Shown here: positions 15,401 to 23,029 of the stretch, one piece after another
Numbering within the stretch: position 1 is the stretch's first letter
Layout of the letters: each line of letters starts with the position of its first letter
Source: UMGS1387 sp045539625
GTDB lineage: Bacteria > Bacillota > Clostridia > Oscillospirales > CAG-382
Length of the DNA stretch: 64,000 bases
Assembly: GCA_045539625.1 (NCBI GenBank)
Contig: JAZQFS010000042.1
Location: 1 to 64,000 of the forward strand
Direction: 5' to 3'
The notes under the pieces: generated by a model
Databases searched by the model: none
Told to the model about the DNA's origin: nothing
The model's input: only the letters and a program-made list of their open reading frames with translations
Program-made: the position numbers and the translations under genes

Positions 15401-17256
15401 ATTTCGTCATAGGGTGAAATGCAGTCCCAGCCGTAGTGAGAGCCTTCTCTCCACAGCGAGCATACGCTCATACCAACAAGCCACTCGTCGTCTGTTACGG
15501 GAACAGGCTTTGCTACGTAGTCTGCGTAATCATACACATTATACAATTCAACGTCGTCAAACCAAAGCACGTCGCTGCCGCTGTTTACGATTTCAATACC
15601 GTCAACTGCATCTGCCGAAAGGTCAACCGTTGCAAACACTTTATTATTGAGCTTGATAACAGCTTTATCCGCTTCTGTATCGCCTTCGATTCTTACCGAC
15701 TGCCAGCTTCTTGCGTCAAATTCACGAAGGAGCTTGCCGTTACAGGTGAATTTCTGAGCATCAAATTCTATCTTCAATGCATCATTTGCACCGTTTTTAA
15801 GTGCAACGTAGCCCTTACCCTGCTTTGTGGGAAGAAGAAAGGTTTCGTACACGAATTTTCCGTTGACAGGAGCAAACTTCTTGCTTGCACTGCCCGCACC
15901 GTCAAGCTTTACGCTGTTTGTATCATAATCCGAGCTCTTAATGTTTTCAACAGTAGTTTTTCCGCTTACATTCCAGCCCCATGGCGTCTCACCCAAATTT
16001 GAATAGAAGAAGGAGTCGTTAACGTCATAGTTAACATACATCTTTGTCTTTGACGCAGTTAAAGCAAGCTTATCCTCTTTTGTTGTGGCATAGCTCATTC
16101 TTGCAAGGTCTTTTGCAGACTTATTCATGGAAAATGTACCTATATTTTTACCGTCTGCAACAACTGTCGCCTCATCTTTATCAAGGTCAAGCTCAAAATA
16201 CAGCTTTTTCAGCTTTGTATATTCACTTACCGCCGTGTTTGTCGCCTGCTCTTTATCTCCAAAAGCCACATACTTACCGTCGGTAATACACAGCTTGAAC
16301 AAATCTGTTCCCTCTGAGTCGGTAAAGATAACCTCAGCTCCGTTATCCGAGCTTGCCGTAAACGCAGACTCAACCTTAACGATGCCTTTTGTCTGAACGG
16401 TTACATCTCTGTGAAGAGCTGTTCTTGCCTTATCTGATACATCGGAAATGGAGTTTGAGGTTTTTTCCTCGGTGCTTACCACCATTGTTCCCATATTCTC
16501 ATATCTCCAGCCGGAGGCAACCATGGTTGTTCCTCGAACAGTTCTCACCATTGTCATATCATCAATGAGGTAAACTGCCTGTTCTCTATTGCCGTATTCC
16601 TTTAAAGTGCCCGATACTCTGTTTTCGGGAAGTGCAACTCTATTGATAATTGCGCTTGTTTCGCTTCTCTTGATTGAGTTTGTAGCATAGAAGTTACCGT
16701 AATCGTCAGAGCCGAGAACAACACCTGCACGGTAGAGCATCATAAGCTCATCATAGTAATCTTCTGTTTCTGCTACGTCGGGAATATCCTTAATATCGTT
16801 TTTAGGTGTGAAATAGCTTTCGGGCATTGCATTTGCAAAGAGAAGAGCCATTTCGTATCTCATAATATTGCGGTCATAGTTTGTGTACTGATTTTCCTCT
16901 ATAAGACCGTTAGCCTTAGCATATTCGACATACATATCATACCACTTGCCGCCTGTTTTTTCGGCAATTGTCTTACCGTTATAAATGGAATGTACACATG
17001 TTGCCATTGTAATACCTTCGGCAACGGTAACATTTCCTTCGGGAACATAAAGAGTGTCGCTCTTACCGTTTACAAAACCAAGTTCATATGCACTTTTTAC
17101 ATCAGAAGCATACCATGCCGTGCTTTTTACATCTGCAAACTGACCGTCTGTGTAGGTATTTGTTTTGGTAAAGCCCTTTGCCTGGGAAGCGGTAACAAGT
17201 GCCGCTGCTGCAAGTGACACCGAAAGAATTGCTTTAAGCATTTTGTTCTTAATCAT
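12472..17256 (-). CDS. SLH-anchored cell-surface protein with GH99/WbsX-like catalytic domain
   Basis: A 1594-residue surface protein. The order is signal peptide (residues 1-28), three SLH repeats (about 35-215) that attach it to the cell-wall polymer, and two beta domains (about 220-570). Next comes an alpha/beta-barrel region (about 585-900) with GH99/WbsX-like signatures VLGYYDEGLPEVADWEI and TTWNEYGEGHYIMP. Then follow a beta domain, a copper-amine-oxidase-N-like domain (about 1118-1232, with YKVDGIVTVPFKLLCETFGY), another beta domain and a C-terminal carbohydrate-binding-like module (about 1445-1594). The start is the ATG at 17256, not 17283, because AAGGAG is 6-8 bp upstream. It follows the 747-residue protein in one operon. 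It probably binds and cleaves a complex glycan at the cell surface; substrate unknown. Confidence 0.82.
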   Translation of the reverse strand: MIKNKMLKAILSVSLAAAALVTASQAKGFTKTNTYTDGQFADVKSTAWYASDVKSAYELGFVNGKSDTLYVPEGNVTVAEGITMATCVHSIYNGKTIAEKTGGKWYDMYVEYAKANGLIEENQYTNYDRNIMRYEMALLFANAMPESYFTPKNDIKDIPDVAETEDYYDELMMLYRAGVVLGSDDYGNFYATNSIKRSETSAIINRVALPENRVSGTLKEYGNREQAVYLIDDMTMVRTVRGTTMVASGWRYENMGTMVVSTEEKTSNSISDVSDKARTALHRDVTVQTKGIVKVESAFTASSDNGAEVIFTDSEGTDLFKLCITDGKYVAFGDKEQATNTAVSEYTKLKKLYFELDLDKDEATVVADGKNIGTFSMNKSAKDLARMSYATTKEDKLALTASKTKMYVNYDVNDSFFYSNLGETPWGWNVSGKTTVENIKSSDYDTNSVKLDGAGSASKKFAPVNGKFVYETFLLPTKQGKGYVALKNGANDALKIEFDAQKFTCNGKLLREFDARSWQSVRIEGDTEADKAVIKLNNKVFATVDLSADAVDGIEIVNSGSDVLWFDDVELYNVYDYADYVAKPVPVTDDEWLVGMSVCSLWREGSHYGWDCISPYDEITPVLGYYDEGLPEVADWEIKFFVEHGYDFQHYCWYLGALGSEPIKDTRLSDAITNGFMNAKYSDMMDMMIMWENQSCTYSNPDFFYNYVWPYWCEWYFNDSRYLRIENRAPITIYSLDIFVKNMGGMESAKQAVAFMNEDIKRLGYDGVVLFGCPTFNGYTEEMMNKAKELSFEGLLSYTFGEFAYDAQYQKDAMMKAYNMNGVPLVPAIGVGFNDIGWTEERAPLATVEAHREVMEWSKDTYIPLIAERAENSWISKMVFHTTWNEYGEGHYIMPSNLNKFGYVDCNRAVFSSVAGKDDKAHFDVEPTDNQKARLGYLYPAKSVPMKRERFMQDAGSDIEYQPVKIWNFENQKDVLSWSKMNQCKDIYFDEQEKALVGETTGTDGNIKTVNTGVALFNADEATKLHLSIKLEATQPTQVQLYFVNRANETWSADKGIFSNVIADGEYHDYYIDLTKNTFWKGDITGVRFDPAQYACKFYIKCFEFLTDKEIGSYTLNVDGTEFPIGKNFIEKLDNEYLIAAEPKLGFYSGLNLYYEYNRVNGTLDVFGNNGSKMHLEVGSDKVIVDGKTVTVAKPIYKVDGIVTVPFKLLCETFGYKLEENEYELKVTVREDEVISTEKVENSFEFNIPGDTEGFTASSATGAVLDGKYVLTATPVSYNKTGYDPQIVNKGVFINTDVYNVIEIRYRPLYSEGVDFGTDGLAVYFATTAETGLDEKKTFRSSYKSLTPDAEGFVTVRFDCNKNEKWTTNVTTLRIDPGNYGGFYEIDYIRVTPNEETKDYLAAEQEMQKKREEAVKAGLEGGPFFIENADAEDVNSRANLTTGSTTVTIVEDDLRAGNHAYKLVPASEKQTWTYFRAKTGFKAGTTYKVEFDLRIISDLDGNAGVGVTAKVNPRYTDVKNGAVTGSVDHPLNKEVVTQNTSDGWVRHSFIFTVSEASPARETDEFTVFVDPKGDKTTFTNYIAMMDNFVVTVVE

Positions 17257-17279
17257 ATTCTTCTCCTTATTTTGGGGAA

Positions 17280-17308
17280 GCAAGGCAGAAATTATGCTTC
17301 TGCCCTGC
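17280..17308 (-). other. Intercistronic hairpin
   Basis: GCAAGGCAGAA (17280-17290) pairs with TTCTGCCCTGC (17298-17308) with one mismatch and a 7-nt loop, between the 747-residue gene and the SLH gene. No T-run follows, so it may stabilise or partly attenuate the operon transcript rather than end it. Confidence 0.5.
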
Positions 17309-17318
17309 TTATTGTCTT

Positions 17319-19562
17319 TTAAAGCTCTTCGCCTGCAAGTATTTTATCTACTGCATCCTTGAAAGACTCATATTTATCAGATGCCTTAAGTCTTTCAGCA
17401 ACCTCATAAATACTTGCGGACATTGCTTCGCCGTAGGTTACATTTTCGCCAATCTTTACATAAGGTCTTACAACGATTACGTCCTTATACATATTTGCGG
17501 GAATGTTATATACAACTGCTGTAAAGAAGGTTTCATTTTCCTTCGTTTCAAAGATTCTGTCTACCTTTTTATCTCCTACCGTACCGTAGCTTACGCCCTG
17601 TACATAGTGTGTACCCTTTGTAAGGTTTATGTTTTCCATTGTGAAGTCTGACTTTTCAACGCCAAGAGTTGTAAGAATTGTCTGTCTTGTTACAATATAG
17701 CCGTATTCCGCAAGGTCTGCGTTTTCTCTTACAAGCTTATGAACACTTGCCTTGAAGCGAAGTCCCGAGGGATCGTCTACACGGATTGAGTTTTCGCTGT
17801 AGGAAGTGGGTGCATTGATAGGCTGATAGTAAACCTTGAAGTTATCGGCAAAAAGTCTGTAGCGTGTCTGAGTTGTACTGGCAGAAGCTACAGTGTAGCT
17901 GAAGCCCATGGCAAAAAGTGTATCCTTATCATACGCTCTGGCTGAGCCGCCGTTAAAATAAACATTACCGTCATAAACAACTATCTGCTGAGCCTGAACA
18001 TAAGTGGTTTTTCCCTTTTCAAGGTCAATCTTTGAACCTGCAATATCGGCAGTCTTTGTTGTTCCGTTTGTTGTCTTTTTCGCTTTAACATAGGGTGAAA
18101 CCTTTACGTATTTTACAAGGTCATTGGCTTCAACGGTAAACTCTGCATACATTGTATAAATACCGTCTGCAAAGGTCTTGGTTGTGTCAGAAAGCTGCAA
18201 AGTCATATTAGGCCATACTTCACCGTCTGCTTTTGCATTTGTATCACCGGCAGATACAAATTCGTCGTCAAGTGCCGAAATGTCCTTGAGTTCGTAGTTT
18301 GCTCTTGAAAGTCCCTGTGTTGTAAACTGAATATCGCAAGGAATTGCATTGCTGTACGCTTCGCCCTTATAACCGCCTGAGGTTTCAAGTGTCTTATTCT
18401 GGAAATGAGTGTAATGTATACCGTGATTGAAGTGTGCGTGAAACAGAAGCTTTCCTCCTGCAGGTACTTCTGTGGGAGCATAATAGTTATCGTCCCAGAT
18501 TGCGTAAAGTGTTGTATGTTCGCTCAATGTAATGGAGGTTACAACCTTACCCTTGGGTGATGTTGCCCAACCTACAAAGCGGCTTGTGCCCACATCACTC
18601 AGCTTTGTTGCCGAAAGGTCAAGTGTTCCCTTCTGTGCCGTAAGCTTTGCGGGAAGATCTGTAACTGTTTTGCCGTTTGCATCAAATGTCACAACTGCGT
18701 GTGTGGGTGCACATTCAAGAGGCTTGTAGTACATCTGCAGATTATCAATATATACATAGGAAGTTGATGCAGCCGTAAACTTAGGAATAAAAATAAGTCC
18801 GAATTTCTTCACGGTAGAATTTGTATAAGTCTGAACTGCAGCCAATGCTCCCGAGTTATTGTAAACATACGCCTTGCCCTCATATACAAAAACGTCCATG
18901 GACATATATGTTGCTGTGCCGTTTACTGTATCAAGATTCTTTTTGTATGCTGTGCCAAGTCCACTATCACCGCCGTTATAAAACAGTGCGCTGTACTGAA
19001 CATATTCAAGGTTTGTGTTGGGATTTACGGAAAGCTCTGCACAGATTGTGTAGTGACCGTCTGCAAAAGCATTATTTTCACCGTCACCTGCTCTGAAGTA
19101 AAACAGAGGATAATTTTCACCTGCGGCTGTTGCCGTGTTTTTAATAGCAAGTGCATCGTCTGCAGTTGTAAAGCCTGTGTTTGAAACAGAAGCATATTCT
19201 CCCGCTGTTGCACTTTGCCAGTCAATATAAATTTTATTATTGCCGTTTGTTCCCGTAACAATTGAGGGTACTGTGCCGTTTTCGTTAAAATCAGCACCGT
19301 ATGTACCGTATTTTGTTACTGCCTGATAGTTTGCAATTGCTGCACCGTTATTATAGGGCACATCAAATACAAGCTTACTGCCTTCGGGAATGGTGTAGCT
19401 CTCCATTGAAAGCTCTGCCTGTTCCTCACCAACCTCCGGCAAAGTCGGTACATCTACCGCTTCACTTGTTGTTTCAACCGTTCCTACCATAGTGGGTGCC
19501 GCATAGGACAGAGTTGATAAAAGCATCACTAATGCAAGAATTAAGCTAAAATTTCTTTTCAT
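17319..19562 (-). CDS. Secreted modular protein, intact paralogue of the interrupted gene at 7532-9712
   Basis: A 747-residue protein with a signal peptide (about residues 1-22). A beta-rich carbohydrate-binding-like domain spans about 50-270. An InlB/Listeria-Bacteroides repeat with RFVGWATSPKGKVV lies near 325, and a second beta domain spans about 365-590. The C-terminal domain of about 160 residues begins SYSENSIRVDDPSGLRFK. That last domain and the order of parts match the gene at 7532-9712. It begins at the ATG after AAAGGAG, 30 bp past a 40-codon peptide gene, and precedes the SLH/GH99-like gene. No catalytic motif was recognised; it probably binds glycan or forms part of the surface apparatus. 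Confidence 0.75.
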   Translation of the reverse strand: MKRNFSLILALVMLLSTLSYAAPTMVGTVETTSEAVDVPTLPEVGEEQAELSMESYTIPEGSKLVFDVPYNNGAAIANYQAVTKYGTYGADFNENGTVPSIVTGTNGNNKIYIDWQSATAGEYASVSNTGFTTADDALAIKNTATAAGENYPLFYFRAGDGENNAFADGHYTICAELSVNPNTNLEYVQYSALFYNGGDSGLGTAYKKNLDTVNGTATYMSMDVFVYEGKAYVYNNSGALAAVQTYTNSTVKKFGLIFIPKFTAASTSYVYIDNLQMYYKPLECAPTHAVVTFDANGKTVTDLPAKLTAQKGTLDLSATKLSDVGTSRFVGWATSPKGKVVTSITLSEHTTLYAIWDDNYYAPTEVPAGGKLLFHAHFNHGIHYTHFQNKTLETSGGYKGEAYSNAIPCDIQFTTQGLSRANYELKDISALDDEFVSAGDTNAKADGEVWPNMTLQLSDTTKTFADGIYTMYAEFTVEANDLVKYVKVSPYVKAKKTTNGTTKTADIAGSKIDLEKGKTTYVQAQQIVVYDGNVYFNGGSARAYDKDTLFAMGFSYTVASASTTQTRYRLFADNFKVYYQPINAPTSYSENSIRVDDPSGLRFKASVHKLVRENADLAEYGYIVTRQTILTTLGVEKSDFTMENINLTKGTHYVQGVSYGTVGDKKVDRIFETKENETFFTAVVYNIPANMYKDVIVVRPYVKIGENVTYGEAMSASIYEVAERLKASDKYESFKDAVDKILAGEEL

Positions 19563-19591
19563 GGTTGTTTACTCCTTTTATTCTTTATTTT

Positions 19592-19714
19592 TTAGTTTTG
19601 GGTTTCGCCAAACAATTCACTTCCGTCAATGAGAACATCGCTGCCGTTAAGAATGTCTTCAATTGTCAAAAGTACCGTCTCAACTTGGGGACTTAAATAT
19701 TTTTTCTTATTCAC
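19592..19714 (-). CDS. 40-residue conserved small peptide, second copy
   Basis: Reads MNKKKYLSPQVETVLLTIED, then ILNGSDVLIDGSELFGETQN and a TAA, from a GTG start with GGAAAGGAAGTGGG upstream. It is the same length as the peptide at 9743-9865 and about half the positions are identical. It occupies the same place, first gene before a large secreted paralogue with a 29-bp gap. It is acidic and lacks a signal peptide. It starts about 20 bp after the predicted transcription start of the promoter at 19742-19770, so it is the first product of the operon. Function unknown; conservation of both sequence and position argues that it is a real gene. Confidence 0.72.
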   Translation of the reverse strand: MNKKKYLSPQVETVLLTIEDILNGSDVLIDGSELFGETQN

Positions 19715-19741
19715 AAAACCCACTTCCTTTCCTATAAGTAT

Positions 19742-19770
19742 ATATTATCATCATTTTTTGCCATCGTGAA
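19742..19770 (-). promoter_or_regulatory. Weak-35, activator-type promoter of the peptide/secreted/SLH operon
   Basis: Minus strand TTCACG (19770-19765), 17 bp, TAATAT (19747-19742). The -35 is poor and is contained in the 47-bp conserved block. The same spacing occurs at 21039-21067, which suggests an activated promoter. Confidence 0.6.
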
Positions 19771-19810
19771 TGGATATTGTTTGCAGCAAGATGTATATAA
19801 CAGGCGTTTT
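19764..19810. promoter_or_regulatory. 47-bp conserved upstream element, copy 1
   Basis: Aligns without gaps to 21061-21107, with 37 of 47 positions identical. On the minus strand it contains ATACAT and ATCCAT spaced 21 bp apart and ends in the -35 region. Direct repeats spaced by two helical turns next to a weak -35 are the usual layout of an AraC class II activator site. Confidence 0.6.
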
Positions 19811-19873
19811 AACCTTATTTTCGGACATTTTTTAAAAAATACCGATATTTTCGCCTTGCCGTATTTTCTTTCA

Positions 19874-20986
19874 TTATTCTTCGTCAAGAAAAACCTTCTT
19901 GGCAGCCTTCAAATATCCGTAGCCGTTAAGGTCATCGGGCTGGAGATAGCTTGTTTCCGTCCATTCATTCCAGCTGTTGACGGTAATAAGCGGTGCTTCA
20001 AGCTCCGGGTGATTATCAATATATTCCTTCATCATTTCAAAGCCCTTCTTTATGCTTTCGGGCTTACAGTCATGGCAGATATTATTTGAAAGCTTCTTGT
20101 ATCTGGGATTTGGATCCCATCCCATTGAAATATGAGGGTAGAAGGGATGCTTTATATTCTTTTCAATATAGTCCCACTCTGCTCTTACATCTTCAAGCAC
20201 CTCGTCGTAGGTTCTGTTCATGGGAATATAGTCTACAAAATTATAATGTGTTACGCCGTCAAGGTTTGCCATATTGATAAAGTCAAAAATGGTGGTATTT
20301 TCGTCAAGCTTTCTGTCCATATAGTTATTTCTTCTTCTGATGGTAAGAAGAAGCTCAAGACCGGGATAGCCTGCCTTTACCGTTTCTTCACGGAAATACT
20401 GCAAAGCATCAAGCGTCTGCTGTACACCGCCAAGACCTCGTACAAGATTCTGCAGGTCAAAGAGAAGATATACGGGCTTGCCGTCAATCTTATAGTAGCA
20501 AGGGTGAGAAAAATACTTCTCAATTGTACGCTTTACGATAATCTTATCGAAGGTTTCTCTGTTTACCGCACCGTCCCATATGGGTGTATGAAGGTCAGCG
20601 GTTCTTGTATCCCACTGGCTTTCGGCGGTGTGGTTTGCCCACATGAGGAAAAACTTCATTTTATGGTTATTTCTCGCCTTAAGGAAGCCGTTATCAAGGC
20701 ACTGTTCAAGAAAAGGTCTGTTATCGTACCAATACCAGTCATATATAAACACATTGATACCGTGGCTTGTTGCCGCCTCAATTTCCATTTCCATAACATA
20801 CGGATCGGCTTCGTTTACATATCCCCAAAGAGGTTTTCTCGGCCATTGATGACCGGGGAACTTTGGTTGCATCGCCTTCACCGTCTGCCACTCACCGTAG
20901 CCCTCGGGCCAGAATATTCTGCTTCTTGGCTCATCGCCTGTGTAAGAGGGCCATATATATGCCGCTACATCATACTTCTTTTTCAC
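19874..20986 (-). CDS. GH99/WbsX-like glycoside hydrolase family protein, cytoplasmic
   Basis: A 370-residue protein without a signal peptide. The alpha/beta-barrel signatures are VAAYIWPSYTGDEPR at the start, INVFIYDWYWYDNRPF near residue 85, KFFLMWANHT near 115 and VNSWNEWTETSYLQPD near 340. These match the glycosyltransferase WbsX / GH99-like family (PF14307-type), whose characterised relatives act as endo-acting glycosidases. The C-terminal NxWNEW(x)E motif is the family hallmark. The start is a GTG after GGAAGAAAGC. It is monocistronic behind a promoter carrying the same 47-bp activator-like element as the SLH operon, so the two are probably co-induced, this enzyme acting inside and the SLH protein outside the cell. 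Confidence 0.83.
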   Translation of the reverse strand: MKKKYDVAAYIWPSYTGDEPRSRIFWPEGYGEWQTVKAMQPKFPGHQWPRKPLWGYVNEADPYVMEMEIEAATSHGINVFIYDWYWYDNRPFLEQCLDNGFLKARNNHKMKFFLMWANHTAESQWDTRTADLHTPIWDGAVNRETFDKIIVKRTIEKYFSHPCYYKIDGKPVYLLFDLQNLVRGLGGVQQTLDALQYFREETVKAGYPGLELLLTIRRRNNYMDRKLDENTTIFDFINMANLDGVTHYNFVDYIPMNRTYDEVLEDVRAEWDYIEKNIKHPFYPHISMGWDPNPRYKKLSNNICHDCKPESIKKGFEMMKEYIDNHPELEAPLITVNSWNEWTETSYLQPDDLNGYGYLKAAKKVFLDEE

Positions 20987-21038
20987 GTGCTTTCTTCCTT
21001 TCGTCTTTCATAATCTTCCGCCATCATTTTTTATCTAT

Positions 21039-21067
21039 ATTCTATCACCAAATATTCTTTTCGTGAA
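21039..21067 (-). promoter_or_regulatory. Weak-35, activator-type promoter of the GH99/WbsX-like gene
   Basis: Minus strand TTCACG (21067-21062), 17 bp, TAGAAT (21044-21039), with the same geometry as 19742-19770 relative to the conserved block. Confidence 0.6.
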
Positions 21068-21107
21068 TGTATAATACTTGCACTAAAATGTAGATAACTT
21101 GCGTTTT
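21061..21107. promoter_or_regulatory. 47-bp conserved upstream element, copy 2
   Basis: 37 of 47 positions match the copy at 19764-19810. CTACAT and ATACAT are spaced 21 bp apart on the minus strand. The rest of 20987-21292 holds no gene that I can see apart from this element and the terminator of the MBL gene. Confidence 0.6.
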
Positions 21108-21242
21108 TCAAAAAAATGCGCCGTTATTTCAAGCTTTTTGTCACAGTTTAGGTATAAAACACGCATCAATGACTGCAAATCATTTTCATCAATGGGTGCT
21201 TCGGCAACTGAAAAACATACAGAAAAACAATCTTTTTTTGCA

Positions 21243-21277
21243 CAAAAAATACGCCATCGTGATAATTTTCGATGACG
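21243..21277 (-). terminator. Terminator of the MBL-fold gene
   Basis: CGCCATCG (21252-21259) pairs with CGATGACG (21270-21277) including one G-U pair. The minus strand continues TATTTTTTGTG. Confidence 0.65.
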
Positions 21278-21292
21278 TTTCCCGATAAACTG

Positions 21293-22924
21293 TTATTTAT
21301 ACTGTGTTACAAGATATGTCTTGTCCTTCTTGCCGTTCATAACAACCTTGATTTTACCGTATCTTCCCGTTGTGTACATTTTACTTACATCAAAGCCGTT
21401 AACGTGGGTAAGTGCGTAGCGTGTGGTTTTAAGAAAAACGCCCTTTTCACGCATACTGGGTACAACCGCAAAGGCAGGCATACAGCTATCTATAAACTTA
21501 TAGTAGCTCTGATATACAATGCCGTGGTGGGCAACCTTAAGAAGGTCACATTTAAGACGTGAGCCATACTTTTCGGCAAGGCGTTTTTCTGACTTATCGG
21601 ATATATCTCCGCAAAGAAGTGCGCTGTTTTCTTTATACGTCAGCTTAAATGCCACAGAGTTTTCGTTCATATCAACAGCAGGCTCATCGGTTCTTACGGG
21701 ATTTATCACAAGCACACTGCAGCCGCCTATATCAAATTCATCGCCGTCTGCAACACGGACGATTTTTGTACCGTTCTTTTCTGCGTTATCTATAAGCTCA
21801 TAATACTCCACAAGTCTTTGCTTTTCCGCCTCAATTACTGGCTGAGCGTTAATATCGGGTATCCACAGCTCTTTTGCGAAAACATTTTCAAGCAGCTTTG
21901 CCGCACAACCCATGTGGTCGCCGTGCGGGTGTGTTATAACAAGGCAGTCAAGCTCTTTTACACAAAGTTTTGCAAGACCGTCCTTTACTTCATCATAGCT
22001 ATAGTCGCTTCCCGTATCAACAAGCATATTTTTTCCGTCGGGAAATGTTATATAAATGCAGTCCCCCACAAAGGGTGTGGGAAAAGGAGTAACCTCGGCA
22101 GGCACATCGGGGTGGCGAAGCTCAAAAAGTCTTACAACAAGCTTTCCGTCACAGTCGGCTGTTGAGAAAAATTCCTCATCGCTTCCCGAAAGCTTGTTTT
22201 CGGGCTCACGGTGTATTGCAGGCAGGTACTCCAGGTGTGCATCTTCCGGAAGCATGGGAAACTGCCCGCCAACGCCGTTGGGATAAAAGATATTCTCATA
22301 CAGCTTAAGGTACAGCTCGCCTGTGTTTTCCTTGACAATCATCTTTTCGATATATCCGCCCGAAATCTCAATACAGGTATCCTTATCACCGCCGCCTGCG
22401 GTAATTGTAAGAATATGTCCGTCGGTCATTTTAAGGTAAGTACCGCCGAGAGCCAAGGCTGTTTTATCCTTACTTCCCGTATTTACATTGGTGCACACGA
22501 TACCCGAAAAATCAAGGTCTATCTTTCCGTGTTTTTTACACCGTCCGCCGCCGAAAAATCCGTACTTTATTGCTCCGCCCGACACCTTTATTTCAATGTC
22601 GCCAACCTCGTCCTCTATTCCGCCGCCGAAAAGGTAGCCGCCTATCATTCCGCCTTCAAGGGACAGAGAGATTTTTTCTTCCACACTTCCCTTTTCACTT
22701 CCTCCGCAAAGAAGGTAGAGAAAGCCCGACTTCATAACAACCTCGGTTTTTTTTACGGCAATTTCCTTACCGCCGCCGAAAACACGTCCGAATTTAAGGT
22801 CAGACGTTGAAAGCTGCTCTCCTGTTTGTGTGGAATAAACGTGGGTTTCGCCTTTTTCATTCTGTGCTACGGTTATGGGTGTGCCGCAGGCATAGAAAAC
22901 ATTATCTTCCTGTAAGTAATTCAT
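21293..22924 (-). CDS. MBL-fold hydrolase with N-terminal glycine-rich repeat domain
   Basis: A 543-residue protein. Residues about 40-240 form a glycine-rich, regularly repeating beta region (LCGGSEKG, GGYLFGGG, KYGFFGGGRC, LALGGTYLKM), resembling a beta-helix. Residues about 285-500 are a ComEC/Rec2-type metallo-beta-lactamase domain with the metal motif VITHPHGDHMG, the acidic LLCGDISDKSE and the late histidine pair VAHHG. No signal peptide is visible, so it is probably cytoplasmic. The promoter is consensus (22945-22973) and the start is the ATG after AAGAAGGTG. Substrate unknown; ComEC-type MBL domains hydrolyse phosphodiesters. The 5' end of a diverged copy forms part of the chimeric pseudogene at 30232-30590. 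Confidence 0.8.
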   Translation of the reverse strand: MNYLQEDNVFYACGTPITVAQNEKGETHVYSTQTGEQLSTSDLKFGRVFGGGKEIAVKKTEVVMKSGFLYLLCGGSEKGSVEEKISLSLEGGMIGGYLFGGGIEDEVGDIEIKVSGGAIKYGFFGGGRCKKHGKIDLDFSGIVCTNVNTGSKDKTALALGGTYLKMTDGHILTITAGGGDKDTCIEISGGYIEKMIVKENTGELYLKLYENIFYPNGVGGQFPMLPEDAHLEYLPAIHREPENKLSGSDEEFFSTADCDGKLVVRLFELRHPDVPAEVTPFPTPFVGDCIYITFPDGKNMLVDTGSDYSYDEVKDGLAKLCVKELDCLVITHPHGDHMGCAAKLLENVFAKELWIPDINAQPVIEAEKQRLVEYYELIDNAEKNGTKIVRVADGDEFDIGGCSVLVINPVRTDEPAVDMNENSVAFKLTYKENSALLCGDISDKSEKRLAEKYGSRLKCDLLKVAHHGIVYQSYYKFIDSCMPAFAVVPSMREKGVFLKTTRYALTHVNGFDVSKMYTTGRYGKIKVVMNGKKDKTYLVTQYK

Positions 22925-22944
22925 AATGTCACCTTCTTAGGTTC

Positions 22945-22973
22945 ATTATAGCATTTTTAGAGGTGGTTGTCAA
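22945..22973 (-). promoter_or_regulatory. Consensus promoter of the MBL-fold gene
   Basis: Minus strand TTGACA (22973-22968), 17 bp, TATAAT (22950-22945): a perfect sigma-A consensus, suggesting strong constitutive expression. Confidence 0.85.
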
Positions 22974-23029
22974 TGTACAGTGTTTTATTATAACATATAT
23001 TTTGGCTGAGGTGCGATGTCAACATCATA

